DNA of 15,430 bases from Ectocarpus siliculosus (taxonomy: Eukaryota > Sar > Phaeophyceae > Ectocarpales > Ectocarpaceae): NCBI GenBank assembly GCA_000310025.1, contig FN648983.1, forward strand, positions 1-15,430, read 5' to 3'. Both the position numbers and the translations under genes were made by a program. The notes below the pieces were generated by a model. The model was not told the origin of the DNA and ran no database searches. It saw only the letters and a program-made list of their open reading frames with translations. Below are positions 1 through 9,426 of the stretch, one piece after another (position 1 is the stretch's first letter; the number at the start of each line of letters is the position of its first letter).

Positions 1-3000
1 CATGGAAGCTGACGAGATGTATCATTCAAACCAATAGTGTAGACTGGTGGAAGTGAGGCAAGCGCTGGGGTTCGTTGTACGGAAGTGTTGGAACTGAAGT
101 GGACTTCCATGGAAGCTGACTAGATGCATTATTCGTCCAATAGTGTAGAGCGAAACGCCATTGGTGGAAGCGAAGGGGGTCCTTGAGTTCATTCTACAGA
201 AGTCACGAGAGTGGAGGTGACATCCATGCAAGTGTCCAGAGGACCATTGGTCCAATAGTGTAGGGTGAAATGCCATTGGTGGGAGTGAAGTGAGCGCTTC
301 GGTTCAGTCTACGGAAGTCATGGAAGTGGGGGTGACATCCATGGACGTGTCAAGAGGATCATTGGTCCAATAGTGTAGGGGTGAGACGCCATTGGTGGAA
401 GTGAAGGGAGCCCTCGGGTTCAGTCTACGGAAGTGGCGGAAGTGAAGCGGACTTTCACGGAAGTTGTCACGAGGATCATTCGTCCGATAGTATAGGGGTG
501 AAAGGCCATTGGTGGAAGTGAAGGGAGCGTCATACTTCAGGCTACGGACGTTGTGAAAGTGAAGTGGACTTCCACGGAGGCTGACGGGGTGCATCATTCG
601 TCCAATATTGTGGCATGAGACGCCATTGGTGGAAGTGAAGGGAGTGCTATAGTTCAGTCTACGGACGCTGTGGGAGTGAAGTTGAACTCTATGGAAGCTG
701 CAAGAGGATCATGTGTCCAATAGTGTAGGGTGAAACACGCCATTGGTGGAAGTGAGGGGAGCGCTTGGGTTCGTTATATGGAAGTCATGGAAGTGGAGGT
801 TACTTCCATGGAAGCTGACGAGATGCATCATTCGTCCAATAGTGTAGGGTGAAACGCCATTCGTGGAAGTGAAGGGAGCGCTATAGTTCAGGCTATGGAA
901 GTCATGGAAGTGGAGGTGTCTTTCATGGAAGCTGTCCAGAGGATCATTGGTCCTATAGTGTAGGGTGAAATGCCATTGGTAGAAGCGGTGGGGGGCTTGG
1001 GTTTATGCTAGGGAAGTCATGAGAGTGGAAGTAACATCCACAGAAGCTGTCAAGAGGATCACTTGTCCTATAGTGTAGGGTGAAACGCCCCAGGTGGAAC
1101 TGAAGGGAGGGCAAACGTTCAGACTACGGAAGTCATGGAAGTGAAGTGGACTTCCATGGAAGTTGTCAGGAGGATCATTTCTCCAATAGTGTAGGGTGAA
1201 ACGCCATTGGTGGAAGTGAAGGGAGCTCTAAAGTTTAGTCTTCGGAAGTCATGGAAGTGGAGGTGACTTCCATGGAAGCTGACGAGATACATCATTCAAA
1301 CCAACCGTGTAGCCTGGTGGAAGTGAGGGGAGTGCTCGGGTTCGTTGTACGGAAGAGGTGGAAGTGAAGGTGACTTCCATGGAAACTGACGAGATGCATC
1401 ATTCGTCCAATGGTGTAGGGTGAGACGGCATTGGTGGAAGTGAAGGGGGCGCTTGTGTTCAGTCTTCGGGAGTCATGAGAGTGGAGGTGACTTCCATGGA
1501 AGCTGTCAAGAGGATAATTTGTCGAAAAGTGTATGGTGAAACGCCGTTGGTGGAAGTGAAGGGAGCGCTTGGGTTCAGTCTACCGAAGTCATGGAAGGGA
1601 AGTGGACTTTCATGGAACTGGTCAAGAGGATCATTTGTCAAATAGTGTAGGTTGAGACGCCATCGGGGGAAGTGAAGGGAGCGCTTGGGTTGAGTCTATG
1701 GAAGTCATGGAAGTGGAGGTGACTTTCATGGAAGTTGTCAAGAGGATCATTTGTCCAATATGGTGTAGGGTGAAACGACATTGGTGGAAGTGAAGGGAGT
1801 GCTTGGGTTCAGTCTACAGAAGTTGTGGCAGTGAAGTGGCCTTCCATGGAAGTTGTCAAGAGGATTGTTCGTCCAATAGTTTAGGGGTGAAACGCCATTG
1901 GTGGATGTAAAGGGAGCTCTAAAGTTCAGTCTACGAAAGTGGTCGAAGTGAAGTGGACTTCCACGGAGGCTGACGAGGTGCATTATTCGTCCAATAATGT
2001 AGGGTGAGACGCCATGGCCATGGGTGTAAGTGAAGGGAGCGCTATAGTTCCGTCTACGGAACGAAAGCTGTGGAAGTGAAGTTGAACTCTATGGAAGCTG
2101 ACGAGAGGATCATTTGTCCAATAATGACGGGTGAAATGCCATTGGTGGAAGCGAAGGGAGGGCTTGGGTTCGTTATTTGGAAGTCATGGAAGTACAGGTT
2201 ACTTTCATGGAAGCTAACGAGATGCATCATTCGTCAAATAGTTTAGGGTGAAACGCCATTGGTGGAAGTGAAGGGAGCCCTTTGGTTCAGTCTACAGAAG
2301 TGGTGGAAGTGAAGTGGACTTCCATGGAAGTTGTCAAGAGTATTATTTGCCCATTAGTGTAGGGTGAAATGCCATTGGTGGAAGTGAAGGGGGCGCTTAC
2401 AGTAGTTCAGTCTACGAAAGTCGTGGAAGTGGAGTGGACTTCTATAAGGCAGTTGTCAAGAGGGTTGTTTGTCAAATAGTGCAGGGTGAAACGCCATTGG
2501 TGGAAGCGAAGGGGGCCCGTGGGTTCAGTCTACGGAAGTCATGAGAGTGGAGGTGACATCCATGGAAGCTGTCAAGAGGATCATTTGTCCAATAGTGTAG
2601 GGGTGAAGCGCCACTGGTGGAAGTGAAGGGAGCGCTATAGGTCGGTCTACGGAAGTCATGAGAATGGACGTGACTTCCATGGAAAGTGTCAAGAGGATAA
2701 TTTGTCAAATAGTGTAGGTTGAGACGCCATTGGGGGAAGTGAAGGGATCGATTGGGTTGAGTCTATGGAAGTAATGGAGGTGGAGGTGACCTCTATGGGG
2801 GCTGGTGAGAGGATAATTTATCCAATAATGTAGGGTGACACGCTATCGACGGTGGAATTGAGGGGAGCGCAATAGTTCAGTCTACGGAAGTTGAGGAATT
2901 GAAGTGGACTTCCGTGGAGGCTGGCGAGAGGATTATTCGTCAAATTGCGTAGGGTGAAACACCATTCGTGGAAGTGAAGTGAGCGCAATAATTCCGTCTA

Positions 3001-3990
3001 CGGAAGTGGTGGAAGTGGAGTGGACTTCCATGGAGGCTGATGATATGCATCATTTGCCCAATAGTGTAGTTTGAAACGCCCTTGGCGGAAGCGAAGGGAG
3101 GTCTAAAGTTCAGTCTACGGGGGTCATGGAAGTGGAGGTGACATCCATAGAAGCTGTCAAGAGGATCATTTGTCCAATAGTCTAGGGGTGAAACGCCATT
3201 GGTGGAAGTGAAGGGAGCGCTTGGGTTCATTCTGTGGAAGTGTTGGAATTGAAGTGGACTTCCATGGAGGCTGGCGAGAGGATCATTTGTCCAATAATGT
3301 AGGGTGAGACGGCATTGGGGGGAAGTGAAGGGAGCGCCATAGTTCAGTCTACGGAAGTCATGGAAGTGAAGGTGACTTCCATGGAAGTTGTCAAGAAGAT
3401 CATTTGTCCAATAGTGTAGGGTGAAACACCATGGGTTGAAGTGAAGAGGGCGCTTGGGTTCATTTTACGGAAGTAACGGAAGTGGAGGTGACTTTTATTG
3501 AGGCTGGGGAGAAGATCATTTGTCCAATAGTGTAGCGTGAAACACCATTGGTGGAAGTGAAGGGAGCGCAAGGGTTCAGTCTACGGAAGTCATGGAAGTG
3601 AAGTGGACTTCCATGGAGGCCGACGAGGTGGATCATTCGTCCAATAGTGTAGGGTGAGACGCTATTGATGGAATTGAAGGGAGCGCTATAGTTCAGTCGA
3701 TGGAAGTAATGGGAGTGGAGATGACTTCGATGGAAGTTGTCAAGAAGATCATTTGTCCAATAGTGTAGGGTGAAAGACCATTTGTGGAAGTGAAGTGAAC
3801 GCTTGGGTTCATTGTGTGAAAGTCATGGAAGTGAAGTGGACTTCCATGGAGGTTATGGCGAGAGGATCATTTGTGCAATAGTGTAGGGTGAAATGCCACT
3901 GGTGGAAGTGAAGGGAGCGCTTGGGGACATTCGACGGAAGTGGTGGAAGTGAAGTGGACTTCCATGGAAGCTGGTAAGGACATTCATGGA
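1..3990 (+). repeat. Satellite array, ~34 monomers of ~116-117 bp
   Basis: A conserved core (CCAATAGTGTAGGGTGAAAC, then CCATTGGTGGAAGTGAAGGG) recurs about 34 times, with core positions near 37, 142, 256, 372, 488 and so on to 3762 and 3880. Spacing is mostly 115-118 bp, with some units of 105-127. Each monomer ends with a stretch rich in GGAAGT words that leads into CTTCCATGGAAG or a one- or two-base variant. Two junction classes alternate irregularly after the palindrome: GCTGACGAGATGCATCATTC and GCTGTCAAGAGGATCATTTG. Monomers differ at many positions, so this is an old, diverged array. It is truncated by the left window edge and ends with partial copies near 3960-3990. Because 117 is divisible by three, some minus-strand frames stay open across several monomers. 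Variable unit lengths and recurring stops argue against coding. Confidence 0.96.
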
Positions 3991-4302
3991 AGCTGGCAAA
4001 ACGTGTCAATGGACTGATGGCGGGGGGTGAAAATGTCTTGTTTTCCTCTCGAATAGTATTTCCAGCGGTGTACGGAGTTCCACACCAAGGACTTAACGCG
4101 AGAGAAAAATTTGCTTTTCGCCATAAAAAGTCACTGTCGCCAGGGTTCAACCCCATAACACCGCCCGCTAGAACGACGCAATGATACGAACTATTCCAGG
4201 GATAATACCCCGCCCAAGCCCGGGATAACCCCCCCGCTAAAATGCACGAATTGGCTGGGGGTACGAGGCTGGGCGGTGTCAACGCGCAATCACTTGGAGC
4301 GT
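3991..4302. other. Unique spacer between satellite and gene 3' end
   Basis: This stretch has none of the satellite words and no convincing coding frame. It would be the 3' flank or untranslated region of the minus-strand gene model. No AATAAA polyadenylation signal is visible on the minus strand. Short C-rich runs occur near 4207-4235. GGTTCAACCCC near 4144 looks like a tRNA T-arm, but no matching D-arm or acceptor stem was found. Confidence 0.5.
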
Positions 4303-4467
4303 TTACGTTTGGTCTTGCCACCCCTTCCGCTTAGCGCTCTTGGGCTTGGCGCTAACCATGGGTTCCTGCGTGTGGTGCGCCTCGATGGGGTGCGTCTTGA
4401 AGGCATCCTTGAGGAGCTTCGTCTCGGGACAGCAGGTGTCGTCGTGGCAGACATCCACTGCCGCAAG
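4303..4467 (-). CDS. Probable terminal exon, C-terminal basic tail
   Basis: From a phase 0 acceptor (CTCCTTCAG) the frame runs 54 codons to TAA at 4303-4305. It is GC-rich at third positions and includes a Cys pair (TCCPETKLLKDAFK) and a basic end (VSAKPKSAKRKG). The overlapping frame, entered from the acceptor ending at 4481, is Arg/Ser-rich and ends GGKTKRKRSK at a TGA at 4290-4292. A one-base shift at the GGGG run near 4330 would fuse the two basic tails into one long nuclear-localisation-like stretch. Which end is real cannot be settled from sequence alone. Confidence 0.48.
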   Translation of the reverse strand, partial: LAAVDVCHDDTCCPETKLLKDAFKTHPIEAHHTQEPMVSAKPKSAKRKGWQDQT

Positions 4468-7400
4468 CTGAAGGAGCCACCTGCGAGGATCACGACATGG
4501 TAAGGAAGCAGGACAAGGTAGCACGGGTAGCACGTCGAGGTTTATCAACCAGCCAGCCGTACATGTCCAAGCGCACAGGAACGAAACGGGGGCCGTAACT
4601 CGGGGAGTCGTGGGCAAGGACGTGGAGACGTCTGTCGTTGCTTCCGTAAGTTCATCCTTAGTGCAGGAGTCTGTACACAAAACCATGAAAGCCCATCAAT
4701 TTATGAGCCTCCCGTGTACCTCTTGGCTGTCGGCACGGGGTTCCCCACGACACTGGCCTCCCGCGTCCTTCGAATCGCTCTGGATGGTGGCAATCGCTAC
4801 GTTAATGCCGTCGACTCGGGTGTTTCGTAGATGATACAGTGCCGCGCGCCACTCCCGCATCACCTTCAAAGAGGATTTCTTCCAGGGTAGCGCGGCAGCG
4901 ACGCAGGCCCGAAGTGGTCCAGGGGGGGGTCTTCACCTTCGTCAGCCGAGCCGTCGCCGGCGCCCTGTGAGTCGTCGCTTTCGAGGTCACCTGCAAGGCA
5001 ACGATGACGTCCGCGGTAGCATGAAGTATGCAGTAATATTAGGTCACCATGAGAAGATCGGTACGGACAAAGCAGGTTTGCATGATTAATGGTGGGTGCC
5101 CGACGGATACGCTCTCCATATACACACCCCGAGATGATCTTACATGAGCCGGCTCCGTGGTTCGGTCGTTCATCTGCGGCCTACGCCTACGGTGAGATGG
5201 GGATACGAAAAGTTTGGATCGAGTTAGCGATTGAGCCCTTCACGACGAGGACAACGTCGTCCTTACCATGTGGCTCGGCGCGCGCGTCCTCGAGCTCGTC
5301 AACGGACTCGTCAGCATCAGCTTCCTCTGAGTCCCCTGACTCGACCGCGTTCTGTTTGGCGAGGAGTTTTTTCACGTAAGATTTTCCCGAAGCCGTTCGG
5401 CGATTTGCCTGCAAACCCGGGCGGAGAACGGGGCGGCAAGGTTGGTGAGCACGTCGCCGTTACTATGTCCTCGGAGATGGAGGTAGTGTCTGAAATCTGC
5501 GCAAGGTCTCGCAGGTCTTCCTGTGTCCGTGCGAAAGTCGATTTCGTTTGATACCCAGTTTTGCACCGGTCACGCGGGAGCCGACCATATTGTTGAAGTA
5601 TGTCAGCAATAGAGGCGGGGTGGAATATCGTTAGGAAGGAACATCAGACGACGTCCTTGTCGTACGGACATATTGCGCTTTCAAGGACCAAGTCACGTGA
5701 GAGGTCAGAGGTGTATGAAACAAACGCTTGTGGGTTGGGTGTTTCGTCGCAATATCCTCTTAATACTATTCGCTCTGTTGCCTAGGGTAACCTCATCCTT
5801 ATACCGCCATCTGTCTTCATTCCACACGACGAAGTGCGCGGAATACGCCAACTTCATCTATTGAAGACCGTTAGCCCGGCAAAGGTGCCGAACATGTTCA
5901 CCCCACAATCTCTGCTATGGACAACAGCGTTACATCAAGTGTATTGTCACACACCGTCTCATCCCCTGATATTCACGTCGACGGGGCCACCGAAAAGGCT
6001 CATGCGTGCGGTGAGAAACAGGAGATGGGATCATCTCACCGTGGAAGTCGTGTCATCACGCGTCTTCTTTTCCTCGCGTCCAGACTTGTTCGACGGGCTC
6101 GCCGACACAGGACCCTTACTAGCCTGCCGAAAGTAAAATCAATTGACATATTGATGTGAACTTGTGCGTGTCTTATGGCGTGAACGACACGCGTGTTGAC
6201 GTAATTCGGGCGCGGTTTCAAAGCGGATTGCGTTAAATCAGCCTATGGCAGTCGTGGCTCCGTAAGAAGATGATACCTCTGACGAGGAGGCTCCGACATG
6301 GATGGTTGAAATTGGTTGTCGCGGACTTGACCCGATAAAGTAGGCGCACTCAGGAAGAGACTACAATATAGACGGAGGTGCCTAAAAGTAGTGGAATTTT
6401 GTTGGAAATGGTGGTACGTGCGGGGAGGATGCAAGGATATGAAATAACTCGTAAACAAACACGTGTATGTGCAAGTCACGTGTGCCGTCGCATTCTCTGT
6501 GATCAGCAGTGTCGATCCTATCAGGGACGGTATAATGGAAACCACACCAAGAGAATCTGCAGGCAGACGCGGGGCAGACGCGGGGAGTATTGACAAATGC
6601 AGGTAATGCGTGTGCTTTCAACACTGTCGCACTGCATCAGTAGAAGTCGCAGGCGACGTATGGTTTGCGGCAGGCCGAAGTACACTGTTCGTGGTGGGCA
6701 ATACAACCGTTAGATAGCTCCTGGCCGGAGAGGTGGTCGGGTCTTTGTATCGTGTTATACTACTCGGCATGTGTTCAAAAAGCATGGACCACATGAATGT
6801 ACTTCGCCTCCTAGCATCAATCGCCATGTCAGCTTGCCTTCGAGGCAATTTTCATCTGCGTTCACACCCCATAACATGAACAGAACATGAAATGGAAGGC
6901 GTCACCGTGGCGACCACTACACCTGAGCTGCTCTGGGCATGCCGTACCGGGCAAGCGGCTCACCCCACGCTTTACAGTCCACCACACGTCCTTACATAGA
7001 TCTAGTACGTTGCATATGGATTGCTGGGCTGCAGTCAAGTATACCGTGTCTGTCGTTATTCCCGATCTCCACTGTGTAAGAGGTTACCTACTACAGATTG
7101 CCCCAACATATGACGGCACCCTCTTACAACCGATATGACAGGGGGGTCCGGAGGACCTTGGTCACGCAACCCTCTTAAACCGGAGCAACGACTCTAACGC
7201 GATAATCTCGGGGAGTTACCTGATCATTCTTGCTTGGGTCCAGGTTCGCCGCGGCGGGGGCAGCCCTCTCGGCTGGCTTATTCGTGCCAGGGGCCGCCTG
7301 CAAGACGAAGACGAGCAACTACGAGCGGCAAGGTAAACTATACTGATGAAAACGGCATGAACATGCACTTCGTGTTGGGGACGTGCTGCGGCTTTTCAGC

Positions 7401-9426
7401 TCTCGACCTAGAGCATGATTCGGACGCGAGAACGGAAGCACCGAAGGGGGATCAATGTCAAGGCGAATACAACACATCTCCCCCAATACCTTGTTCAAAA
7501 TTTTCTTGCTCTTCGCCGCAGATTGGCCGAGTGTTGCGGCTGGCTTCTTCGTGCCGGGGGGCGCCTGCAAAACGAAGACCAGTAACGGTGCGCGAGGCAA
7601 TGTCGAGGATACAGATAGGAAACATATTGACAGTTTCTTGTCCTTGGGTTTGTGCTTCGGTCATTTACTTCTCGGCCGGCAGCATCACTCGGACGCGCCC
7701 ATTGAAGCGTTAAGGAAGGAGCAAGGCGAAAACAACAACTCACAACCATTACCTTAACGTTCTTGTCGTTGTTGCGACGGGCCGCAGTTGGGGCAGGCGT
7801 CTCCTTCGTTGTGCGGGCCTAATACCGATACCATGACGAGTATCAAGGAACAATAACAGTCTATCACGTAAAGTATCGTTTGGATTGTCGGCGCCGTGAA
7901 ATAATCAAAGCAGCGAAGGCAAGGTGAGTGTACGTGCACGATGGTCTAACGTGGGTTTCCCTACATTCGGCGGCTCCCGGGCTTTTGGAGGGGGGCACGC
8001 AGGGGGCGCCGCCCTCCTGGAATTGACATTGCGCAAGACGAGCAGAGGGCGCCGGCGACCAGCGGCCTACAGCTTGATTTGTGGCACCACCTTTCTCAGG
8101 TAAGGTAGTCTAGGGTGCCTGCCAACTCACGCAAGAATAGCCAGCCCTCTTGGCGCTACCCAAATGACGTTCAGTAAGAGTGTCCAGCGCGTTTTCCCAT
8201 TCACAATACGTTCCCAAAATGTAGGTTGGACTCGTGGCGTTCAGCTAGGGTTAGGGGAAATGCTATGGCGGCATGACCCGACAGAGCGTACTATTACCAC
8301 CATAGACTCGCCTTCTGGGCCGCAACCGTTGCGCTCTTCGCCTCCCCCTTCTTCCTCTTCAGCAGCGTAGCCTCCTTCGCGTCAACGCGGGCGGGCAATT
8401 CGAGTACACCGATGTTAGATTTCTATTGGAACGTTACCCTCGCATGCGGTGAATCAGTAGCCACAGAGATTTGACTCTACAGAGGCGGCCTATGTTCAAC
8501 TACGTGGCATAGCGTTCTACTTAACCGGAGTGTGATTTACGTCTGATCCACCCGAGGCCATATAATACGGGTAGAACTCCACACATGCCGGCACTACGCG
8601 GACAGATACATCGTCGGTAGTTGGGTGTCATCGGCGGAACACACGATATTACCACACCACAACGTTGTACTGCTTACCTCAACGCCTTCCTGGGCCAGGA
8701 CAGCCTGCCTCGCCCTCTTCTTAGAGACTCGTTGTGGGCAGCGAAGGCGGCGTCGCGCTCCTTGATCCGGTCAGGGCATGTCGACTTCGACATTTCGGTA
8801 AGGTTCTTCCTCTGCTCAGGAGTCACCTTCCTCCGGGCCGACCGCAGCGTACGGGTGGTGTCGGACTCTGACTCTGACTCGAACTCGGACACGGGCTCGG
8901 ACATCTTCTTCCCAGCGGTCTTCTTAGTATTGGCGGGTGCCTTCTTCTTCCCACCGGCCTTCCTAGTCTTGACGGATGCCTTCTTCTTGCCCCTAGGCGC
9001 CGGCTGCTCCGACACTCCCGAATCTACATCCAGGGGATCCCCCGACGCGCCCTTGGACGCTTTCTTCCGCGTGGCCCCCTCCTCGCCCCGCTGCTCTCTC
9101 GCCAGGTCGACGGGACAACCGGCCGCGCCGGCCCGCGGAGACGTCGACCGTTGTCCCTTGCGGGTCGGGCGGCCTCCCTTCCTCTGTTTGTCAGAAAGGG
9201 TAGGCGGATCTACGCATGCGACGCTATCGTCAGAGTCGTCGCGGCTGCAGCCGTTCGCCCCATCCTCGCCGTCGCCGTCATCATCCGTGTCCCCAACTTG
9301 ATGGATGGGTCGGTTGTCGTCAATGTCGTCGTCCGAATCACCAAAGACGTCGCGGACTCCATACATAAGGGGGACCCAGGGTGTCGCCGTGGCGGCAGCG
9401 GTCTTAGCTCTGGTACTGGCAAGCAC
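4303..9426 (-). CDS. Multi-exon gene model, charged low-complexity (probably nuclear) protein of unknown function
   Basis: Minus-strand coding blocks with recognisable splice sites, in transcript order: 9426-8678, 8374-8298, 7818-7753, 7564-7490, 7297-7220, 6123-6040, 5857-5792, 5520-5464, 5408-5267, 4990-4937, 4670-4600 and 4467-4303. Most fit GT/AG ends, and phase is continuous from 7818 to the stop at 4303-4305. Visible introns are about 55, 182, 188, 192, 266, 271, 276 and 1096 nt; the remaining ones are uncertain. The encoded peptides share one character: Lys/Ala/Ser/Pro-rich and Asp/Glu-rich patches with no membrane segment, typical of disordered nuclear or chromatin-associated proteins. 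No domain was recognised. The start codon and any exons upstream of 9426 were not found. That all blocks belong to one gene is an inference from strand, composition and phase. Two apparent frame breaks (near 8720 and 4330) mean it could also be a decaying gene or contain sequencing indels. Confidence 0.5.
4600..4670 (-). CDS. Possible Thr-rich exon
   Basis: After the acceptor GGTTTTGTGTACAG, two bases complete a codon from the previous exon. The minus strand then reads SCTKDELTEATTDVSTSLPT, then TPR, to a donor-like CGA|GTTACG. Phase is consistent on both sides. The donor is not strong. Confidence 0.42.
4937..4990 (-). CDS. Small acidic exon (17 codons plus split codons)
   Basis: The acceptor GTCATCGTTGCCTTGCAG is strong and the donor is GAAG|GTGAAG. 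In the phase set by the preceding exon it reads DLESDDSQGAGDGSADE, continuing the acidic region. The frame stays open for ~25 further codons past the donor, to a TGA near 4873, so a retained-intron or alternative-end form is conceivable. Confidence 0.58.
5267..5408 (-). CDS. Lys-rich to acidic exon (47 codons)
   Basis: Bounded by the acceptor GGGTTTGCAG and the donor CATG|GTAAGG. The protein begins basic (ANRRTASGKSYVKKLLAKQN) and turns strongly acidic (ESGDSEEADADESVDELED). It starts in phase 0 and ends in phase 1, and the next exon (4990) completes the split Gly codon. It is one of the best-supported exons by composition. Confidence 0.66.
5464..5520 (-). CDS. Small exon (19 codons) before a 55-nt intron
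   Basis: The acceptor is TCGCACGGACACAG and the donor is ATA|GTAACG. The 57-nt phase 0-0 exon encodes EDLRDLAQISDTTSISEDI. The 55-nt intron after it has a CTCAC branch-like motif and a pyrimidine-rich run up to GGGTTTGCAG. It joins the next exon in phase. Confidence 0.55.
5792..5857 (-). CDS. Possible small exon (22 codons)
   Basis: A branch-like GGGCTAACGG and the acceptor GTCTTCAATAG precede MKLAYSAHFVVWNEDRWRYK followed by DE, then a donor GAG|GTTACC. It is phase 0-0, 182 nt after the previous exon. Composition is more hydrophobic and aromatic than in the neighbours, so support is only moderate. Confidence 0.33.
6040..6123 (-). CDS. Small Lys/Ser-rich exon (28 codons)
   Basis: A strong acceptor (TTTTACTTTCGGCAG) and a strong donor (ACG|GTGAGA) bound an 84-nt phase 0-0 exon. 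It encodes ASKGPVSASPSNKSGREEKK, then TRDDTTST. Its composition and start (Ala codon directly after CAG) match the duplicated exons upstream, so it may be a distant relative of that unit. Confidence 0.62.
6124..7219 (-). other. Long stretch without recognised exon (putative intron)
   Basis: It lies between exon copy C and the 6123-6040 exon. Several short frames are present on both strands, but none has paired splice sites, biased codons or the Lys/Glu-rich character of the neighbouring exons. A donor-like CAGAG|GTATCA on the minus strand near 6273 is preceded by no convincing exon. A 9-bp direct repeat, GGCAGACGC-like, occurs near 6560-6580. Nothing else stands out. Confidence 0.4.
7220..7297 (-). 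CDS. Duplicated small exon, copy C (26 codons)
   Basis: The acceptor GCTCGTCTTCGTCTTGCAG is nearly identical to that of copy B, and the donor is CAG|GTAACT. The 78-nt phase 0-0 exon encodes AAPGTNKPAERAAPAAANL followed by DPSKNDQ. It is separated from copy B by a 192-nt intron. The next recognised exon is ~1.1 kb away, and the intron after copy C does not resemble the other two, so the duplication seems to end here. Confidence 0.65.
7490..7564 (-). CDS. Duplicated small exon, copy B (25 codons)
   Basis: A strong acceptor (GGTCTTCGTTTTGCAG) and a donor (AAG|GTATTG) bound a 75-nt phase 0-0 exon. Its protein runs from APPGTKKPAATLGQSAAKS to KKILNK. It shares the PGT(K/N)KPA core, the Ala-rich centre and the Lys-rich end with copy C, and also shares the words around both splice sites. 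The opposite strand of this interval also keeps a long open frame with hydrophobic residues. That frame is less likely, because the minus-strand splice signals line up in all copies. Confidence 0.65.
7753..7818 (-). CDS. Duplicated small exon, copy A (22 codons)
   Basis: The acceptor is GGTATCGGTATTAG and the donor is AAG|GTAATG. The 66-nt phase 0-0 exon encodes ARTTKETPAPTAARRNNDKN followed by VK. It is collinear with the two exons downstream: they share an Ala-Thr/Pro-Lys opening, an Ala-rich middle and a Lys/Asn-rich end before the donor. It is the most diverged of the three copies. The 188-nt intron that follows is homologous to the next intron. Confidence 0.6.
7965..8016 (-). CDS. Possible degenerate exon
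   Basis: After an acceptor-like CAATTCCAG the minus strand reads EGGAPCVPPSKSPGAAE, then a weak donor, AAT|GTAGGG. The flanking text (GCTCGTCTTGCGCAATG) resembles the acceptor region of the duplicated exons downstream. However, the phase (0 in, 1 out) does not join the next exon cleanly. It may be a decayed fourth copy of the duplicated exon, or chance. Confidence 0.22.
8298..8374 (-). CDS. Probable lysine-rich exon
   Basis: The minus strand reads EATLLKRKKGEAKSATVAAQ, matching the Lys/Ala/Glu style of the neighbouring exons. A TCTAAC branch-like motif lies ~40 nt upstream, but the acceptor (GCGAAG|GAGGCT) has a weak pyrimidine tract. The frame is also open a little further upstream through PARVDAK. 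Two donors are possible: ACG|GTTGCG (ends at 8327, phase 0) or GTG|GTAATA (ends at 8298, a better consensus but phase 2). The boundaries are therefore approximate. Confidence 0.42.
8678..9426 (-). CDS. Large exon: acidic then lysine-rich disordered protein
   Basis: This is an open frame of 249 codons plus two bases. It is bounded upstream by a good acceptor (CCTAAC branch-like motif, then CACTCAG ending at 9427) and downstream by a strong donor, GAG|GTAAGC. Residues ~28-70 hold acidic runs (DSDDDIDDN, DTDDDGDGED, SRDDSDDS). Residues ~80-130 are Arg/Lys/Gly-rich. Residues ~150-180 carry repeated lysine clusters (GKKKASVKTRKAGGKKK, KKTAGKK), followed by SEFESESESD, which resembles casein-kinase-2 targets. 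The last ~50 residues (from TPEQRKNLTEMSKS) look less repetitive. Codons are G/C-rich at third positions in this frame. The final ~17 codons read better in another frame (VSKKRARQAVLAQEGVE), which ends in phase 0 exactly at the donor and suggests an indel near 8720. The opposite-strand frame is a shadow. Confidence 0.68.

Larger units (their letters stand above)
7220..7818 (-). repeat. Three-copy tandem duplication of an exon-intron unit (~265 bp)
   Basis: The donor sites of the three units lie at 7752, 7489 and 7219, a period of 263-270 bp. Similarity covers the exons and continues through the two introns: TTCGCCTTG, GCGTCCGA followed by ATGCT, GAGAAG-like words and the pyrimidine tract before TTGCAG recur in the same order. 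Copies differ by many substitutions and small indels, so the duplication is old. All duplicated exons are phase 0-0, so adding or losing units keeps the frame. Confidence 0.7.

Noticed and set aside
22-3571. Minus-strand ORFs of 60-97 codons with a recurring FTSTNGVSPLHYWTNDPL-like peptide
   Set aside because: They are translations of the satellite monomer. Open stretches arise because 117 bp is 39 codons. Unit lengths vary, stops recur, and no codon bias or start context is conserved.
4120-4180. tRNA-like B box (GGTTCAACCCC)
   Set aside because: No A box at the proper distance and no acceptor stem.
7234-7757. Plus-strand gene with hydrophobic, signal-peptide-like repeats (for example VAAGFFVPGGACKTKTS)
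   Set aside because: The two plus-strand frames do align, but this is expected of the duplicated DNA. On the minus strand every copy has matching acceptor and donor sites, phase 0-0 exons and a composition that fits the neighbouring exons.
7910-7932. Perfect plus-strand donor AAG|GTGAGT near 7922
   Set aside because: No coding frame or partner acceptor on the plus strand was found around it. Isolated matches of this length are expected by chance.
8621-9301. 226-codon plus-strand ORF opposite the large exon
   Set aside because: It is the antisense shadow of the Lys/Asp-rich minus-strand frame. It lacks splice support, and its Phe/Ser-rich low complexity mirrors AAG and GAC codons.
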